Below are positions 24,899 to 34,757 of a stretch of 64,000 nt of DNA, piece by piece. The notes beneath the pieces were generated by a model. It worked only from the letters and a program-made list of their open reading frames with translations. It searched no databases and was not told the DNA's origin. The stretch is from Nocardia pseudovaccinii NBRC 100343 (lineage in GTDB: Bacteria; Actinomycetota; Actinomycetes; Mycobacteriales; Mycobacteriaceae): contig NZ_BDBY01000250.1 of NCBI RefSeq assembly GCF_001613225.1, positions 1-64,000 on the forward strand, read 5' to 3'. The position numbers were made by a program, and so were the translations under genes. Every line of letters starts with the position of its first letter. Within the stretch, counting starts at the first letter, position 1.

Positions 24899-27800
24899 TG
24901 GTCGAGGATGATCGGCTGCGGACCCAACGTGACGTGAGTATGCCCGTTGCGGTGGAGTTGAGCGCGTCTGGATTCGAGGATGCCGAAGAGGTCGGACGTG
25001 GTGGTTTCGGTGTGGTGTATCGCTGCACGCAGGTCGAGCTGGACCGCACGGTGGCGGTGAAGGTGCTTACCGCGGAGTTGGACGCCGACAACCAGGCGCG
25101 GTTCTTTCGCGAGCAGCAAGCGATGGGCCGGCTGACCGGACATCCGAACATCGTGACGGTGCTGCAAGTGGGTGTCACCGCGGGCGGCCATCCCTATCTG
25201 GTGATGCCGTATCACCCGTTGGATTCACTGGACGCTTGGGTTCGTCGGCAGGGCCCGCTGCCGGTGGAGAGCGTGCTGTGGATCGGGGTGAAGATGGCTG
25301 GTGCGCTGGAGAGCGCGCACCGGTTGGGGATCGTGCATCGGGATGTGAAGCCGGGGAACATTCTGCTGACCGACTACGGTGAGCCGGCGTTGACCGATTT
25401 CGGTATCGCGCGCACGTCGGTTGGGTTCGAGACGGCCACAGGCATCCTGACCGCGTCCCCGGCGTTCACCGCACCGGAGGTGCTCGGTGGCGAGGCCGCG
25501 ACACCGGCCGCGGATGTCTATGGGCTGGGCGCGACCTTGTTCTGCGCGCTGACCGGGCATGCGGCGTTCGAGCGTCGCAGTGGTGAGCAGGTGGTGGCGC
25601 AGTTTGTGCGGATCACCAGTCAGCCGGTGCCGGATTTGCGGGAAGGCGGTATACCCGGCGATGTGGCGGCGGTGGTGGAATCGGCGATGAACCGGGATCT
25701 GCGGCAACGGCCGTCGGCGGCGGAGGTTGGCGAGGCGATAGGGCAGGTACAACGGGACCACGGATACCAGGTCGGTGAGATGGCCGTGTATGGGACAGCG
25801 GGCGCGGCCCGGGGCCTTCGGGAGCACACGCCGCCGCAGATATGGGCTGCGCCGCAGATGACAGGATGTCACGGCAGCACCGGCGATCTGCCGCTCGAGT
25901 TGACCAGTTTCATCGACCGCCGCACCGAGACGGCGGAGGTGAAGAATCTGTTGTCCACCAACCGGCTGGTGACGTTGACCGGGATCGGTGGTGTCGGCAA
26001 GACCCGGCTGGCGTTGCGGGCGGCGTCGAATGCTCGGCGTGATTTCGCCGATGGGGTATGGGTGGTCGAGCTGGCCGACGTGCGTGATCCGGCATTGCTG
26101 ATCGACGTCGTGGCGGCCGCTCTGGGCCTGCGCGACGATTCGGCCCGGCCGATGCGGCACGTGCTGGTCGAGTTCCTGCGTTCTCGGGAAACGTTGCTCG
26201 TCGTGGACAATGGCGAGCAGATTGTGGAGGCATTGGCGGAGCTGGTCGGAACATTGTTGCAGGCGTGTCCTGGCCTGCGGATTCTGGTCACGAGCCGCGA
26301 GCCGCTCGATATCGCCGGGGAAACGGTGCTGCGGGTGCTGCCGCTGACCGTTCCAGGCAGCGACAGTGAACCGATGCTGCGGGGACTGCCCAAATACGAC
26401 GCGGTGACGTTGTTCGCCGAACGCGCCGCGACTGTGGTTCCAGGCTTCGAACTCACCGATGGCAACAAGGCCTCGGTGGCCGGGATCTGTTTCCGGCTCG
26501 AGGGGTTGCCGCTGGCGATCGAACTGGCCGCGGCGCGGATGCGCACCATGTCGCCGGACCAGATCCTGGTGCGGCTCACCGACCGATACGCGCTGCTCAC
26601 CCGCAGCAGCCGCACCGCCCCGAAACGGCAACAGACGCTGCGGTGGTGTATCGACTGGAGCTACCAGCTGTGTACACCGGACGAGCAGCGGCTGTGGGCC
26701 CGATTGTCGGTGTTCAGCGGCGGCTTCGAACTCGACGCAGCCGAAGTTGTGTGCGGTGCGGACCTGGAGCGGGAGAATCTGCTGGACGCGTTGTCCTCCC
26801 TGGTGGACAAGTCGATCGTGAACCGGGAGACGCTGGATGACGTCGTGCGGTTCCGGATGCTCGAGACCATGCGCGACTACGGTCGGGGCAGACTGCAAGC
26901 GACCGGCGAATACGAGGAACTCCGTCGAGCACACCGTGACTGGTGCCAGCGGCTGGTGCTGGAAGCGGAGGCCGGTTGGATCAGCGACCGGCAACCCTAT
27001 TGGCTGGCCCGGCTCGAACGCGAGCAACCCAATCTGCGGGAGATGCTCGAGTTCTGCCTGTCCGACGACAGCACGGAGTCGGCCGAGGCCGGACTGCGCA
27101 CCGCCACCGCATTGGTTGCGTTCTGGGGTTTTCGGGGACTGTACGGTGCGGGCCGACGCTGGCTCGACCGCGCTCTCGCCCACCCCGCCGCGCAGTCGAT
27201 ACCCGACCGGGTCCGCGCACTCAATGCCAGTAGTACCGCAGCCGCGATGCAGCGGGACCTGCAGTCGTCAGCTGCCTTCCTGGATGAAGGGCGCGCACTG
27301 GCCGAACAGGATCAGACTCCCCTGAACCAGGCACTGATCGTCGGAGCCGAGGGCGCCCTGGCACTGTTTCGAGGAGAATCTGGTTGCGCGATCTCCCGCT
27401 TCGAGCAGGCCATAGAAGTGTTCAGCTCGAACCGGCTAGGACTCCTCCATGTTTCTGCATTGGTGTTGCTCGGTTGGGCACACGCAGCCCAAGGCGACAT
27501 GCCACGGGCGATCGAGTGTCATGACCAAATTCTTTCCATTACCGAAGCGTGCGGTGAATCGCTGTTTCGCTCGACCGCTCTTGGGGCGAAGGGCATTGTC
27601 GTATGGCAGCAAGGCGAGCGGTCCCAGGCGCACCAGTTGCTGCGGGAATCGCTGCGAGTCAACCGGTCCACACGCAGCCCTCTCCTTGCGGCCCTCGATC
27701 TCGAGGGACTGGCCTGGATCGCCGCGGATAGCGATGGTGAGCGCACAGCCGTTCTGATGGGTACCGTGGAAAATCTGTTGCGGTCTACCTCCGGTTTTTC

Positions 27801-28176
27801 GATTTTCTTCCCGGAGCTATCCCGGGTGCACGACGAATGTGAGCGGACGGTCCGTCGCGCGCTCGGTGACCGACGATTCGAAACGGCATTCCGGCGCGGC
27901 CAGGCCATGGGGATGAACGCCGCGGTGGCCTACGCACTCGGGGAGGCACCAGCAGCCACGCCCGCCGCTTCGGAACTGCAATTGACCAAACGCGAACAGC
28001 AGGTCGCAGACCTCGTCGCCCAAGGACTCACCAACAAGCAGATCGCGGCGAAATTGGTGATCTCGCAACGCACCGCGGACGGACATGTCGAACATATCCT
28101 GAGCAAACTCGGATTCACCTCCCGCGCACAGATCGCGGCCTGGATTGTGGACGCGGCCCAGCGAGCGAGTTCTTGA
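24898..28176 (+). CDS. Ser/Thr protein kinase - NB-ARC-like ATPase - LuxR regulator (paralog 2)
   Basis: 1092 aa, homologous along its whole length to the protein at 2346-5654. Same domains: kinase (VGRGGFGVVYR, AVKVL, HRDVKPGN, LTDFGIA), ATPase with P-loop GIGGVGKT and ETLLVVDNGEQ, helical TPR-like segment, and C-terminal LuxR HTH (LTKREQQVADLVAQGLTNKQIA). The Walker-B-associated Cys of paralog 1 (DNCEQ) is Gly here (DNGEQ). An upstream GTG at 24844 would add 18 residues, but is rejected because the leader frame differs between the paralogs. Likely a phosphorylation- and ATP-gated transcription factor; its targets are unknown. Confidence 0.92.
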   Translation: MVEDDRLRTQRDVSMPVAVELSASGFEDAEEVGRGGFGVVYRCTQVELDRTVAVKVLTAELDADNQARFFREQQAMGRLTGHPNIVTVLQVGVTAGGHPYLVMPYHPLDSLDAWVRRQGPLPVESVLWIGVKMAGALESAHRLGIVHRDVKPGNILLTDYGEPALTDFGIARTSVGFETATGILTASPAFTAPEVLGGEAATPAADVYGLGATLFCALTGHAAFERRSGEQVVAQFVRITSQPVPDLREGGIPGDVAAVVESAMNRDLRQRPSAAEVGEAIGQVQRDHGYQVGEMAVYGTAGAARGLREHTPPQIWAAPQMTGCHGSTGDLPLELTSFIDRRTETAEVKNLLSTNRLVTLTGIGGVGKTRLALRAASNARRDFADGVWVVELADVRDPALLIDVVAAALGLRDDSARPMRHVLVEFLRSRETLLVVDNGEQIVEALAELVGTLLQACPGLRILVTSREPLDIAGETVLRVLPLTVPGSDSEPMLRGLPKYDAVTLFAERAATVVPGFELTDGNKASVAGICFRLEGLPLAIELAAARMRTMSPDQILVRLTDRYALLTRSSRTAPKRQQTLRWCIDWSYQLCTPDEQRLWARLSVFSGGFELDAAEVVCGADLERENLLDALSSLVDKSIVNRETLDDVVRFRMLETMRDYGRGRLQATGEYEELRRAHRDWCQRLVLEAEAGWISDRQPYWLARLEREQPNLREMLEFCLSDDSTESAEAGLRTATALVAFWGFRGLYGAGRRWLDRALAHPAAQSIPDRVRALNASSTAAAMQRDLQSSAAFLDEGRALAEQDQTPLNQALIVGAEGALALFRGESGCAISRFEQAIEVFSSNRLGLLHVSALVLLGWAHAAQGDMPRAIECHDQILSITEACGESLFRSTALGAKGIVVWQQGERSQAHQLLRESLRVNRSTRSPLLAALDLEGLAWIAADSDGERTAVLMGTVENLLRSTSGFSIFFPELSRVHDECERTVRRALGDRRFETAFRRGQAMGMNAAVAYALGEAPAATPAASELQLTKREQQVADLVAQGLTNKQIAAKLVISQRTADGHVEHILSKLGFTSRAQIAAWIVDAAQRASS

Positions 28177-28307
28177 CCGCATGACATTCGGTCTGCTGAG
28201 GAATCGGTTGACGCGATTCAACGCCCACTGCAGCCAAGCAGCTGAGTTGGGAACCGTCGTCGCGTTATTCCGGCGTTGTTCGACAGCGCGTGACCACGTG
28301 ATCCACC

Positions 28308-29468
28308 TCAGGCTCGCGGCACCGCCAGAATGGTCACCGCCGCGACCGCAGTAGGGCCGCCGACGTTGTGCGCCAAGCCAATTCTCGCCCGATCGACCTG
28401 ATTGGCGGCATCGCCGCGCAACTGTTCGAACAGTTCGACGCACTGGGCCACACCGGTGGCCCCCGGTGGATGCCCCTTTGCCTTCAAACCGCCGCTCGGA
28501 TTTACCGGCAGCGCGCCGTCGACGCTGGTGACACCGGCTTCCAGTAGTTTGTGCGCCTCGAATCGGTCGGCGAAGCCGAGGTCCTCGTAGCTGATCAGTT
28601 CGACACCAGTGAAGAAGTCGTGCACCTCGGCTACGTCCACATCCGCCGGAGTCAGCCCGGCCATACCGAATGCGGCCTTGGCGGCGCGGACCGTCGCGGG
28701 GAAAGTTGTCATATCCCGTTTGTGTTGGTGCATTACCGAATCCAAGCCGAGCCCGACTCCGCGGACCCACACCGGACGATCGGTGTAGCGGTCCACGACA
28801 TCCTCAGCAGCCAGCACCAGCGCCGCCGCGCCATCGCTCTGCGGAGCGCAGTCGTAGAGCCCGAACGGGGTCACCACGGTCGGCGCCGCGAGCGCCTCCT
28901 CGATGGTGATTTCGAAACGCAACCGCGCTTTGCGGTTTCGGACGCCGTGACGGTGGTTCTTCACCGCGACCATCGCCATATGCTCCCGGGTGGCAGGCGA
29001 TTCGTGCAGATACCGCGCGACGTGCAGGGCATAGCCGGCGGGTGCGACCAGGCCGAGGGGATAGTCCCACGCCATATCCCGCGTCATCGCGCCCCACTCC
29101 CACAGCATGTCCTTCGACGCCGATTCGCGCAGCTTGTCGGCGCCGAGCACGAGCGCGACATCGACTGCGCCGGAAGCGATACCGAAGACTGCGTTGCGGA
29201 CCGCGTCATGTCCAGTTGCACAACCGTTTTCGACGCGGGTAACTGGAATGTCCGCTAGGCCAAGGGTGTCGGCGAGGATGCCGGAGGGGAATCCGTCGGT
29301 GGTGCCGAGCTCACCGAACCAGGCGGCTTGGATATCGGATTTGCGCAATCCTTTGTCGACGCTGGCCGCGCATTCGGCGAACGCCATCGGCACCAAATCT
29401 TTGATGCCCAGGGCGAAATGCTCGGCGAAGGCTGTCATCCCCGCCCCGACAACGGCGACTCTCCTCAT
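28308..29468 (-). CDS. SCP2-type thiolase-like protein (lipid-transfer protein/acetyl-CoA acetyltransferase family)
   Basis: 386 aa starting MRRVAVVGAGMTAF. The thiolase N-terminal nucleophile Cys is present (VENGCATGHDAV). The HDFFTGVELISYEDLGF and GGLKAKGHPPGATG segments retain the catalytic-His region, while the second Cys of true thiolases is replaced (LAHNVGGPTAV). It follows the HMGS/DUF35 fusion gene with about 60 bp between. SCP2-thiolase plus DUF35 pairs act as CoA-ester thiolases or aldolases in side-chain degradation. Last gene of the long minus-strand operon that starts with the ABC importer. Confidence 0.88.
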   Translation of the reverse strand: MRRVAVVGAGMTAFAEHFALGIKDLVPMAFAECAASVDKGLRKSDIQAAWFGELGTTDGFPSGILADTLGLADIPVTRVENGCATGHDAVRNAVFGIASGAVDVALVLGADKLRESASKDMLWEWGAMTRDMAWDYPLGLVAPAGYALHVARYLHESPATREHMAMVAVKNHRHGVRNRKARLRFEITIEEALAAPTVVTPFGLYDCAPQSDGAAALVLAAEDVVDRYTDRPVWVRGVGLGLDSVMHQHKRDMTTFPATVRAAKAAFGMAGLTPADVDVAEVHDFFTGVELISYEDLGFADRFEAHKLLEAGVTSVDGALPVNPSGGLKAKGHPPGATGVAQCVELFEQLRGDAANQVDRARIGLAHNVGGPTAVAAVTILAVPRA

Positions 29469-29529
29469 GTCGCTAGCCTGCGGGAGTTCCCGCGTCTCCT
29501 CGACAGCACGAGCGCCGCACGATTGTTTC

Positions 29530-30708
29530 TCATGCTGCCACCTCCAGATCTGGTTCGAAGGCATAGCCGTAATCCGGCACGCCTGATCGCACGGCCACCC
29601 GGCGCAGCACCATGCGACCGCGGTCACCGATATCGACCGCGCCCGGCTCGGCGCCGGTGACCTTCACCAGCGCGCGCACCCCCACCTCGTCGAGCTCCAC
29701 GATGACCAGCGAATACGGCGTCTTCAACCCCGGCACCGGCACGTGCACCGTTACACCGGTGTAGACGACGGCAGTACGCGGCAACGGCACCAAGGTGTAA
29801 CCGGTGTGCAGCGCACCGTCGGGGCCGACCCGGTAGCGCGGCGGGAAATCCAATTCATCTGCGTCGGTATGCTTTCCGGCCACCCAACGCACCTTGGCCT
29901 CGAACGCCCGCTCATAGGCGGCCAGCGAAATCGGGATCTCGGCGCCCGGGATGAACGTGCTGTCGGGCTTGTCCCGAGCCGCCGACTCCCGTCGGCGGAC
30001 CTCCACCGCGCCGGCTGCCACCGTGACACCGGACAGGCTGGCCTGCTCGACACCCACCAGCGGGCCGGTCTGCTCCGACTCGGCGATAGCGGCCAGCGCG
30101 AACAAACCCGCACTCGCTCCCAGTGTCGGCAGCGGCGCGGGCGTACCCACACACAGATCGACCGCTTGCTCGTGTTCGACCCCGGCCACCGCGATCGGAG
30201 TATCCAACCATGCGACCGCCAGCGATCCCAGCAGACCACGTTCGTGCAGCAACCGGGAATCACCGTAATCGTGCACTACGCCAGAGGCATGGCGTGTGCG
30301 GACCGGCAGACTGCGCGCGATCCGCGCCGCGGTCCGCACTTGCAGCCCGCGCTCGGCCGTCAGCGCCGCGGCTGCGCCGGCCGGCTCCAGGTCCACACCG
30401 ATGACCAAGGTCCTCGGCCGAGCCGAGCTCAAAGCGTCCAGTGCCGCGGGCGCACCACCTAGCCGCTCGATCACCTCCAGCTCCGGATCCAACCCCAAAC
30501 CCGCCAGCAGCACCGCGGCATTACCGCCCTCCAGCAGCGGCAGATCCCGACTCACCAGGACCACATGTTCCACGCCGGCACCACCATCGAGCGCGGCCCG
30601 TCCGGCTTCCACCGCGAGGGTGACGGCGTCCTCGTCGTCACCGGGCATCCGCTGATCGGCCGCACCCCAGCAGGGCAGATATGTTCCGATCGAAGCGATA
30701 AACGGCAT
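29530..30708 (-). CDS. HMG-CoA-synthase-like domain fused to DUF35 OB fold, active-site Cys missing
   Basis: 392 aa from an ATG with GGGAGA upstream. Residues 1-250 have the thiolase/HMGS fold layout (IASIGTYLPCWG, VTLAVEAGRAAL), and residues about 280-385 are an OB-fold domain (TAVVYTGVTVHVPVPGLKTPYSLVIVELDEVGVRALVKVTG). HMGS/KASIII enzymes have a Cys in an ACYGGTAAL-type segment; here it reads ERLGGAPAALDAL, with no Cys. The DUF35 zinc-ribbon cysteines are also absent (VRWVAGKHTDADELDFPPRY). So it is probably a non-catalytic partner of the thiolase-like protein encoded next. Co-directional with the upstream ABC genes. Confidence 0.8.
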   Translation of the reverse strand: MPFIASIGTYLPCWGAADQRMPGDDEDAVTLAVEAGRAALDGGAGVEHVVLVSRDLPLLEGGNAAVLLAGLGLDPELEVIERLGGAPAALDALSSARPRTLVIGVDLEPAGAAAALTAERGLQVRTAARIARSLPVRTRHASGVVHDYGDSRLLHERGLLGSLAVAWLDTPIAVAGVEHEQAVDLCVGTPAPLPTLGASAGLFALAAIAESEQTGPLVGVEQASLSGVTVAAGAVEVRRRESAARDKPDSTFIPGAEIPISLAAYERAFEAKVRWVAGKHTDADELDFPPRYRVGPDGALHTGYTLVPLPRTAVVYTGVTVHVPVPGLKTPYSLVIVELDEVGVRALVKVTGAEPGAVDIGDRGRMVLRRVAVRSGVPDYGYAFEPDLEVAA

Positions 30709-30743
30709 TCGAATCTCCCGATGTTCGAGGTGACGAATGGTCA

Positions 30744-31631
30744 TCACCGATCCCGATCTCGTGCTGCCACCGATCCAGTTGCCTGCATATGGGTTTCCTC
30801 ATGTGTGCCATCAGGTGCCAGCAGGCCTGGGACATGGGGATCGGGCACAGGTACCGCGCTCAGCAACTGCCGGGTGTAAGGGTGCGTCGGATTGTCGAAC
30901 AGTTCGTCGGCGGGCTTCGCCTCGACGATCTGCCCATTGCGCATCACGGCAATGTGATCGGCGAAGGTGCGTACCAGCGACAGGTTGTGGGAAATGAACA
31001 GGTAGGACATCCCACGCTCGGCCTGGAGTTCGAGCAGGAGGTTTATCACCTGTGCCTGGATGGACACATCCAGTGACGCGGTGGGTTCGTCACAGACGAC
31101 CAGATACGGCTTGGTCGCCAACGCGCGTGCGATTGCGATGCGTTGGAGTTGACCGCCCGACATCTCATAGGGGAACCGATCGATCTGATCCGGCCGGATT
31201 CCGACGCGCTCCAGTAGCCGCAACGCCTCCTCGGCTCGTTCCCGCCGGCTGAGGTCGGTGTGGAACCGCAACGGTTCAGCGACCGCCGCGCCAACTGTGA
31301 CCTTGGGGTTCAACGACGAGTAGGGATCTTGGAAGATCATCTGCATGCGAGCCCGCATCCTGCGTAGCTCATGGGCTCGCAATGATCGGATATCGACGCC
31401 GTCGAAATGAATTGTGCCGGCATCCGGTTCGATCAACCGTAGAATCATCCGGCCTGTTGTCGATTTCCCAGCGCCCGATTCGCCGACGATGGCCAACGTC
31501 TGACCGGCTCGGAGTGAGAACCCGACCCCATCAACTGCGGTCGGCCGCCCGGTGCCCTTTCCGCGATGATGCTCGAAGGACTTCCGCAGCCCCTCGACGG
31601 TGAGGATCGCGGTGGTGGTATCACTGGCCAT
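30744..31631 (-). CDS. Oligopeptide/nickel-type ABC transporter ATP-binding protein (DppF/OppF-like)
   Basis: 295 aa. Walker A GESGAGKST, signature MSGGQLQRIAIARAL, Walker B LVVCDEPTASLDVS, H-loop SHNLS, and the C-terminal THPYTRQLLSAVPVPDP typical of the family. Its start overlaps the DppD-like stop by 11 bp. It powers import through the permeases encoded upstream. Confidence 0.93.
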   Translation of the reverse strand: MASDTTTAILTVEGLRKSFEHHRGKGTGRPTAVDGVGFSLRAGQTLAIVGESGAGKSTTGRMILRLIEPDAGTIHFDGVDIRSLRAHELRRMRARMQMIFQDPYSSLNPKVTVGAAVAEPLRFHTDLSRRERAEEALRLLERVGIRPDQIDRFPYEMSGGQLQRIAIARALATKPYLVVCDEPTASLDVSIQAQVINLLLELQAERGMSYLFISHNLSLVRTFADHIAVMRNGQIVEAKPADELFDNPTHPYTRQLLSAVPVPDPHVPGLLAPDGTHEETHMQATGSVAARDRDR

Positions 31632-32619
31632 GGTTTCCCCTGAGCACGAGTTCCGGCGCGCGGACACAACGGCAGGCATGTCCGTCCACGACGTCGATCA
31701 GGCTGGTCCCCGGCTCATCGCAGCGGTCGGGAACGAACCACGTGCAGCGCGGTGCGAACCGGCATCCCGGCGACCATTCCATTGGCGGGGGTACCGTCCC
31801 GCTGATTGTCCGGAGCCGGCGGCTGGCGCGATCCGCACGGGGGATCGAGTTCACCAACGCCTCGGTATACGGGTGGCGAGCGTGATCGAAGAGCTCGACC
31901 GAGGATGCCTGCTCGACGATCTGACCGGCGTACATCACCGCCACGCGATCACAGACCTGAGCCACGACACCGAGGTCGTGCGTGATCAGCAGGACTGCCA
32001 GGCCGAGCTCCTGCTGCAGATCATGCAACAGCCGCAGGACCTGACGCTGGATCGTCACGTCGAGGGCCGTGGTCGGCTCGTCCGCGATGAGCACCACCGG
32101 CTCGCAGATGATGGCCAGTGCGATCATCACGCGCTGGGCCATGCCACCACTGAATTGGTGGGGATAGTCGTCGAGGCGCGAGCGCGGCTGCTTGATCCCG
32201 ACCAGGTTCAACACCGCCGCCGCCCGATCAGCCGCCGCCCGCCGCGAGATGCCGAGGTGGCGACGGGCCACCTCGATCAACTGCTGACCGACTGTGAAGG
32301 AGGGGTCGAGACAGCGCATCGCGTCCTGGAAGACCATCCCGATCCGCCGACCGCGCACATCCTCCAGTTCTCGTTGCCCGGCACCGACGAGCTCTCGGCC
32401 ATCGACCTTGATCGAGCCCCCGGCCACCCTCGCGACTCGTGGGAGTACGCCCATGACCGCGAGCGATGTCATCGTCTTGCCGCATCCCGACTCGCCGACC
32501 AAGCCGAGCGTCTCTCCGCGTTGGACCTCGAAGCTGACACCGGTCACCACGGGGACATCGGCAGCAGCCAACCGCAGCTCCACGGTCAAATCTGTCACGT
32601 TCAGAACATTCGATTTCAT
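31621..32619 (-). CDS. ABC transporter ATP-binding protein (DppD/OppD-like)
   Basis: 332 aa from an ATG with ribosome site GGAGGAGC. Walker A GESGCGKTM, signature FSGGMAQRVMIALAI, Walker B LIADEPTTALDVTIQ, and C-terminal Cys-rich GCRFAPRC motif (the oligo_HPY domain that can bind an iron-sulfur cluster). One base separates it from the preceding permease gene. Confidence 0.94.
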   Translation of the reverse strand: MKSNVLNVTDLTVELRLAAADVPVVTGVSFEVQRGETLGLVGESGCGKTMTSLAVMGVLPRVARVAGGSIKVDGRELVGAGQRELEDVRGRRIGMVFQDAMRCLDPSFTVGQQLIEVARRHLGISRRAAADRAAAVLNLVGIKQPRSRLDDYPHQFSGGMAQRVMIALAIICEPVVLIADEPTTALDVTIQRQVLRLLHDLQQELGLAVLLITHDLGVVAQVCDRVAVMYAGQIVEQASSVELFDHARHPYTEALVNSIPRADRASRRLRTISGTVPPPMEWSPGCRFAPRCTWFVPDRCDEPGTSLIDVVDGHACRCVRAPELVLRGNHGQ

Positions 32620-32620
32620 A

Positions 32621-33520
32621 TCAGCTCCTCCCGTGCCCACGGCCGAGCGCGTCGCGGAGCCCGTCTCCGAATATGGACATCGCCAGGATGGTCAGGCAGA
32701 TCACGACCGCCGGCGGATAGAGCTGCCAGGTCGAGGACTGAATTGCCTGGAAGGCATCCTGAGCCATGGAGCCCCAACTTGCTGTCGGCGCTTTGACGCC
32801 CAGGCCGAGAAAGCTCAAGGACGCCTCCACCACGATCGCCATGCCCAGTGCAAAGGAGATCTGCACGAGAATCGGATCGCCGACATTGGGCAGCACATGC
32901 CGCCAGAGCAGCCGCGGCAGCGGGCAGCCCGCAGCTCGTTCGGCCTCGATATAGGTCTGTTCGCGCACGATTCGCGTTTGCACACGAGTGACTCGGAAGA
33001 ATCGGGGGACGAGGAGGATGCCGACCGCGAACATCGCGTTGGCGAGCCCGGGACCTCGAATCCCGACGATCACCATGGCGAGCAGCAAGGGCGGGATGCT
33101 CAGCACCGTGTCGGAGACAGCGTTCAGGGCGGCGTCGATCCGCCGATGCGCGTAGCCCGCGATCAATCCGAGAGGTACGCCGACGGCTAGCCCGACCCCG
33201 ACGGCGAGCGCCGAACCGAATACCGAGGCCTGTGCGCCGACGATCAGACGTGCCAGGAGATCACGGCCGAGGCGGTCGGTGCCCAGCCAGTGCTGCGAGG
33301 ACGGGCCGAGATTCCGGTCGGCAAGTACTTGCGCGTTGGGATCGAGGGTGAACCATGGGCCGATAAAGGTGATCACAACTATCAGGACCAGGAAGATCGC
33401 CGCGGCGATGGCGGTGCGGTCTGCGAGCAGACGCCGCATGGTGCGGCTGCGGATATGGGTATGGCGGACGGAGTTGACCCTTGCGAGTGCGCTATGCGTG
33501 GCGGGGGGCGAGTCGATCAT
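32621..33520 (-). CDS. ABC transporter permease (DppC-like)
   Basis: 299 aa. Six hydrophobic helices and the EAA loop (YIEAERAAGCPLPRLLWRHVLPN) identify the inner-membrane subunit of the peptide/nickel family. The DRLGRDLLARLIVGAQAS segment is the usual DppC N-terminal signature. It overlaps the DppB-like gene by 29 bp. Confidence 0.94.
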   Translation of the reverse strand: MIDSPPATHSALARVNSVRHTHIRSRTMRRLLADRTAIAAAIFLVLIVVITFIGPWFTLDPNAQVLADRNLGPSSQHWLGTDRLGRDLLARLIVGAQASVFGSALAVGVGLAVGVPLGLIAGYAHRRIDAALNAVSDTVLSIPPLLLAMVIVGIRGPGLANAMFAVGILLVPRFFRVTRVQTRIVREQTYIEAERAAGCPLPRLLWRHVLPNVGDPILVQISFALGMAIVVEASLSFLGLGVKAPTASWGSMAQDAFQAIQSSTWQLYPPAVVICLTILAMSIFGDGLRDALGRGHGRS

Positions 33521-34499
33521 TGATCACATCCACAAGGAGGTTGACGAGGAGAACGATGAGCGCGGAGACCACCACAATGCCGATGATCAGCGGGAGGTCG
33601 CGTTGAGCGACCGCCGAGTAGGTGAGCGAGCCGATCCCGGGGAGGTTGAAGATGCGTTCGACGACGACCGCGCCCCCCAGCGTGCGCGCAAATTGCAGGC
33701 CGGCGACCGTGATCACCGGGGTCGCGGAGTTCTTCATGGCGTGTTTTCCGACAACTTGCCACCGGCGCAGCCCACGGGCCGTCGCGGCACGGATGAAGTC
33801 CTTGTCGAATGTGTCGATCAAGGCGCCGCGCGTCTGCCTGGTCATCTCGGCCAGCGGCACGGCCGCCAGCGTCAAAGCCGGCAGTGCGATGTGCCGGAGC
33901 CATTCGACAGGATCGTGCCCGATGGGGACGTATCCCAAGGAAGGCAGCAGGTGGCTGTTGACCGCGAATACGGTCAGCAGCACCAGACCGAGGACGTGCG
34001 GTGGCACCGCGAGCGAGGCCGACGCGACGAACGACACGGTGCGATCGAAGAGCGAGCGGGGCCGAAGAGCCGCCATCAGACCACACGGGATGCTGAGCAG
34101 CGCCGCGAGTGCCATCGCGACGACGGTCAAGGACGCGGTGACCGGAATCGCCGTCCAGATCAATTCACCCACCCCAACGCCAGGGCGTACCTGCAGTGAC
34201 GTCCCGACGTCGCCGTGGACCGCGTGCCGGACGAATTCCGCCCAGCGAACAATGATCGGTTCGTCGAGCCCCATGTGCTCGCGGACCCGCGCCACGTCGG
34301 CGGGGGTAGCGAACTCGCCGGCCGCGATCTGAGCCGGGTCGCCCGGAACCAGGTCGAGCAGCAGGAAGGCGACGAAGCTGACGCCCACGAGCGTGACCAC
34401 GGTGCTGAGCAAGCGCCACAGTCCGGCGCGCACCGCCCGGCTCCGGCGCGCGGCGCGGGAATGATCGTCGGTCGCACTGTCGGCTTCGAGCCGGACCAT
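33492..34499 (-). CDS. ABC transporter permease (DppB-like)
   Basis: About 335 aa from the ATG at 34499; in-frame starts at 34535 and further upstream are possible and none has a convincing ribosome site. It shows the DppB N-terminal helix LLSTVVTLVGVSFVAFLLLDL, the VPGDPAQ motif, and the EAA loop (DFIRAATARGLRRWQVVGKHAMKN). Pairs with DppC to form the channel. Confidence 0.9.
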   Translation of the reverse strand: MVRLEADSATDDHSRAARRSRAVRAGLWRLLSTVVTLVGVSFVAFLLLDLVPGDPAQIAAGEFATPADVARVREHMGLDEPIIVRWAEFVRHAVHGDVGTSLQVRPGVGVGELIWTAIPVTASLTVVAMALAALLSIPCGLMAALRPRSLFDRTVSFVASASLAVPPHVLGLVLLTVFAVNSHLLPSLGYVPIGHDPVEWLRHIALPALTLAAVPLAEMTRQTRGALIDTFDKDFIRAATARGLRRWQVVGKHAMKNSATPVITVAGLQFARTLGGAVVVERIFNLPGIGSLTYSAVAQRDLPLIIGIVVVSALIVLLVNLLVDVINDRLAPRHA

Positions 34500-34757
34500 C
34501 CCGGCATGGACGTCGATCAGCCCATGCCGGGGCATGTCACCGGCGGGTGCGGTCGACACGACACTGGTCCACGGTGCTCGCGAGCCCGCCGCCACCTGGT
34601 CGGTGCGGGAGTTCCCGATAATTCAGAAGGGGAGTATCGAACTTCGTCGGAGTCGCCATGACGAGTGGTCCTTTCACGCATCTCGAACCGTGGGCGCGGT
34701 TCGAGACGGCCTTCCCGTGGCCGGTGCGGGCTGTCGGTGTCATCGGCCGGAGTGGTC

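Noticed and set aside
25225..27183. 652-aa minus-strand open frame opposite paralog 2
   Set aside because: Same antisense shadow effect; it mirrors the frame seen opposite paralog 1.
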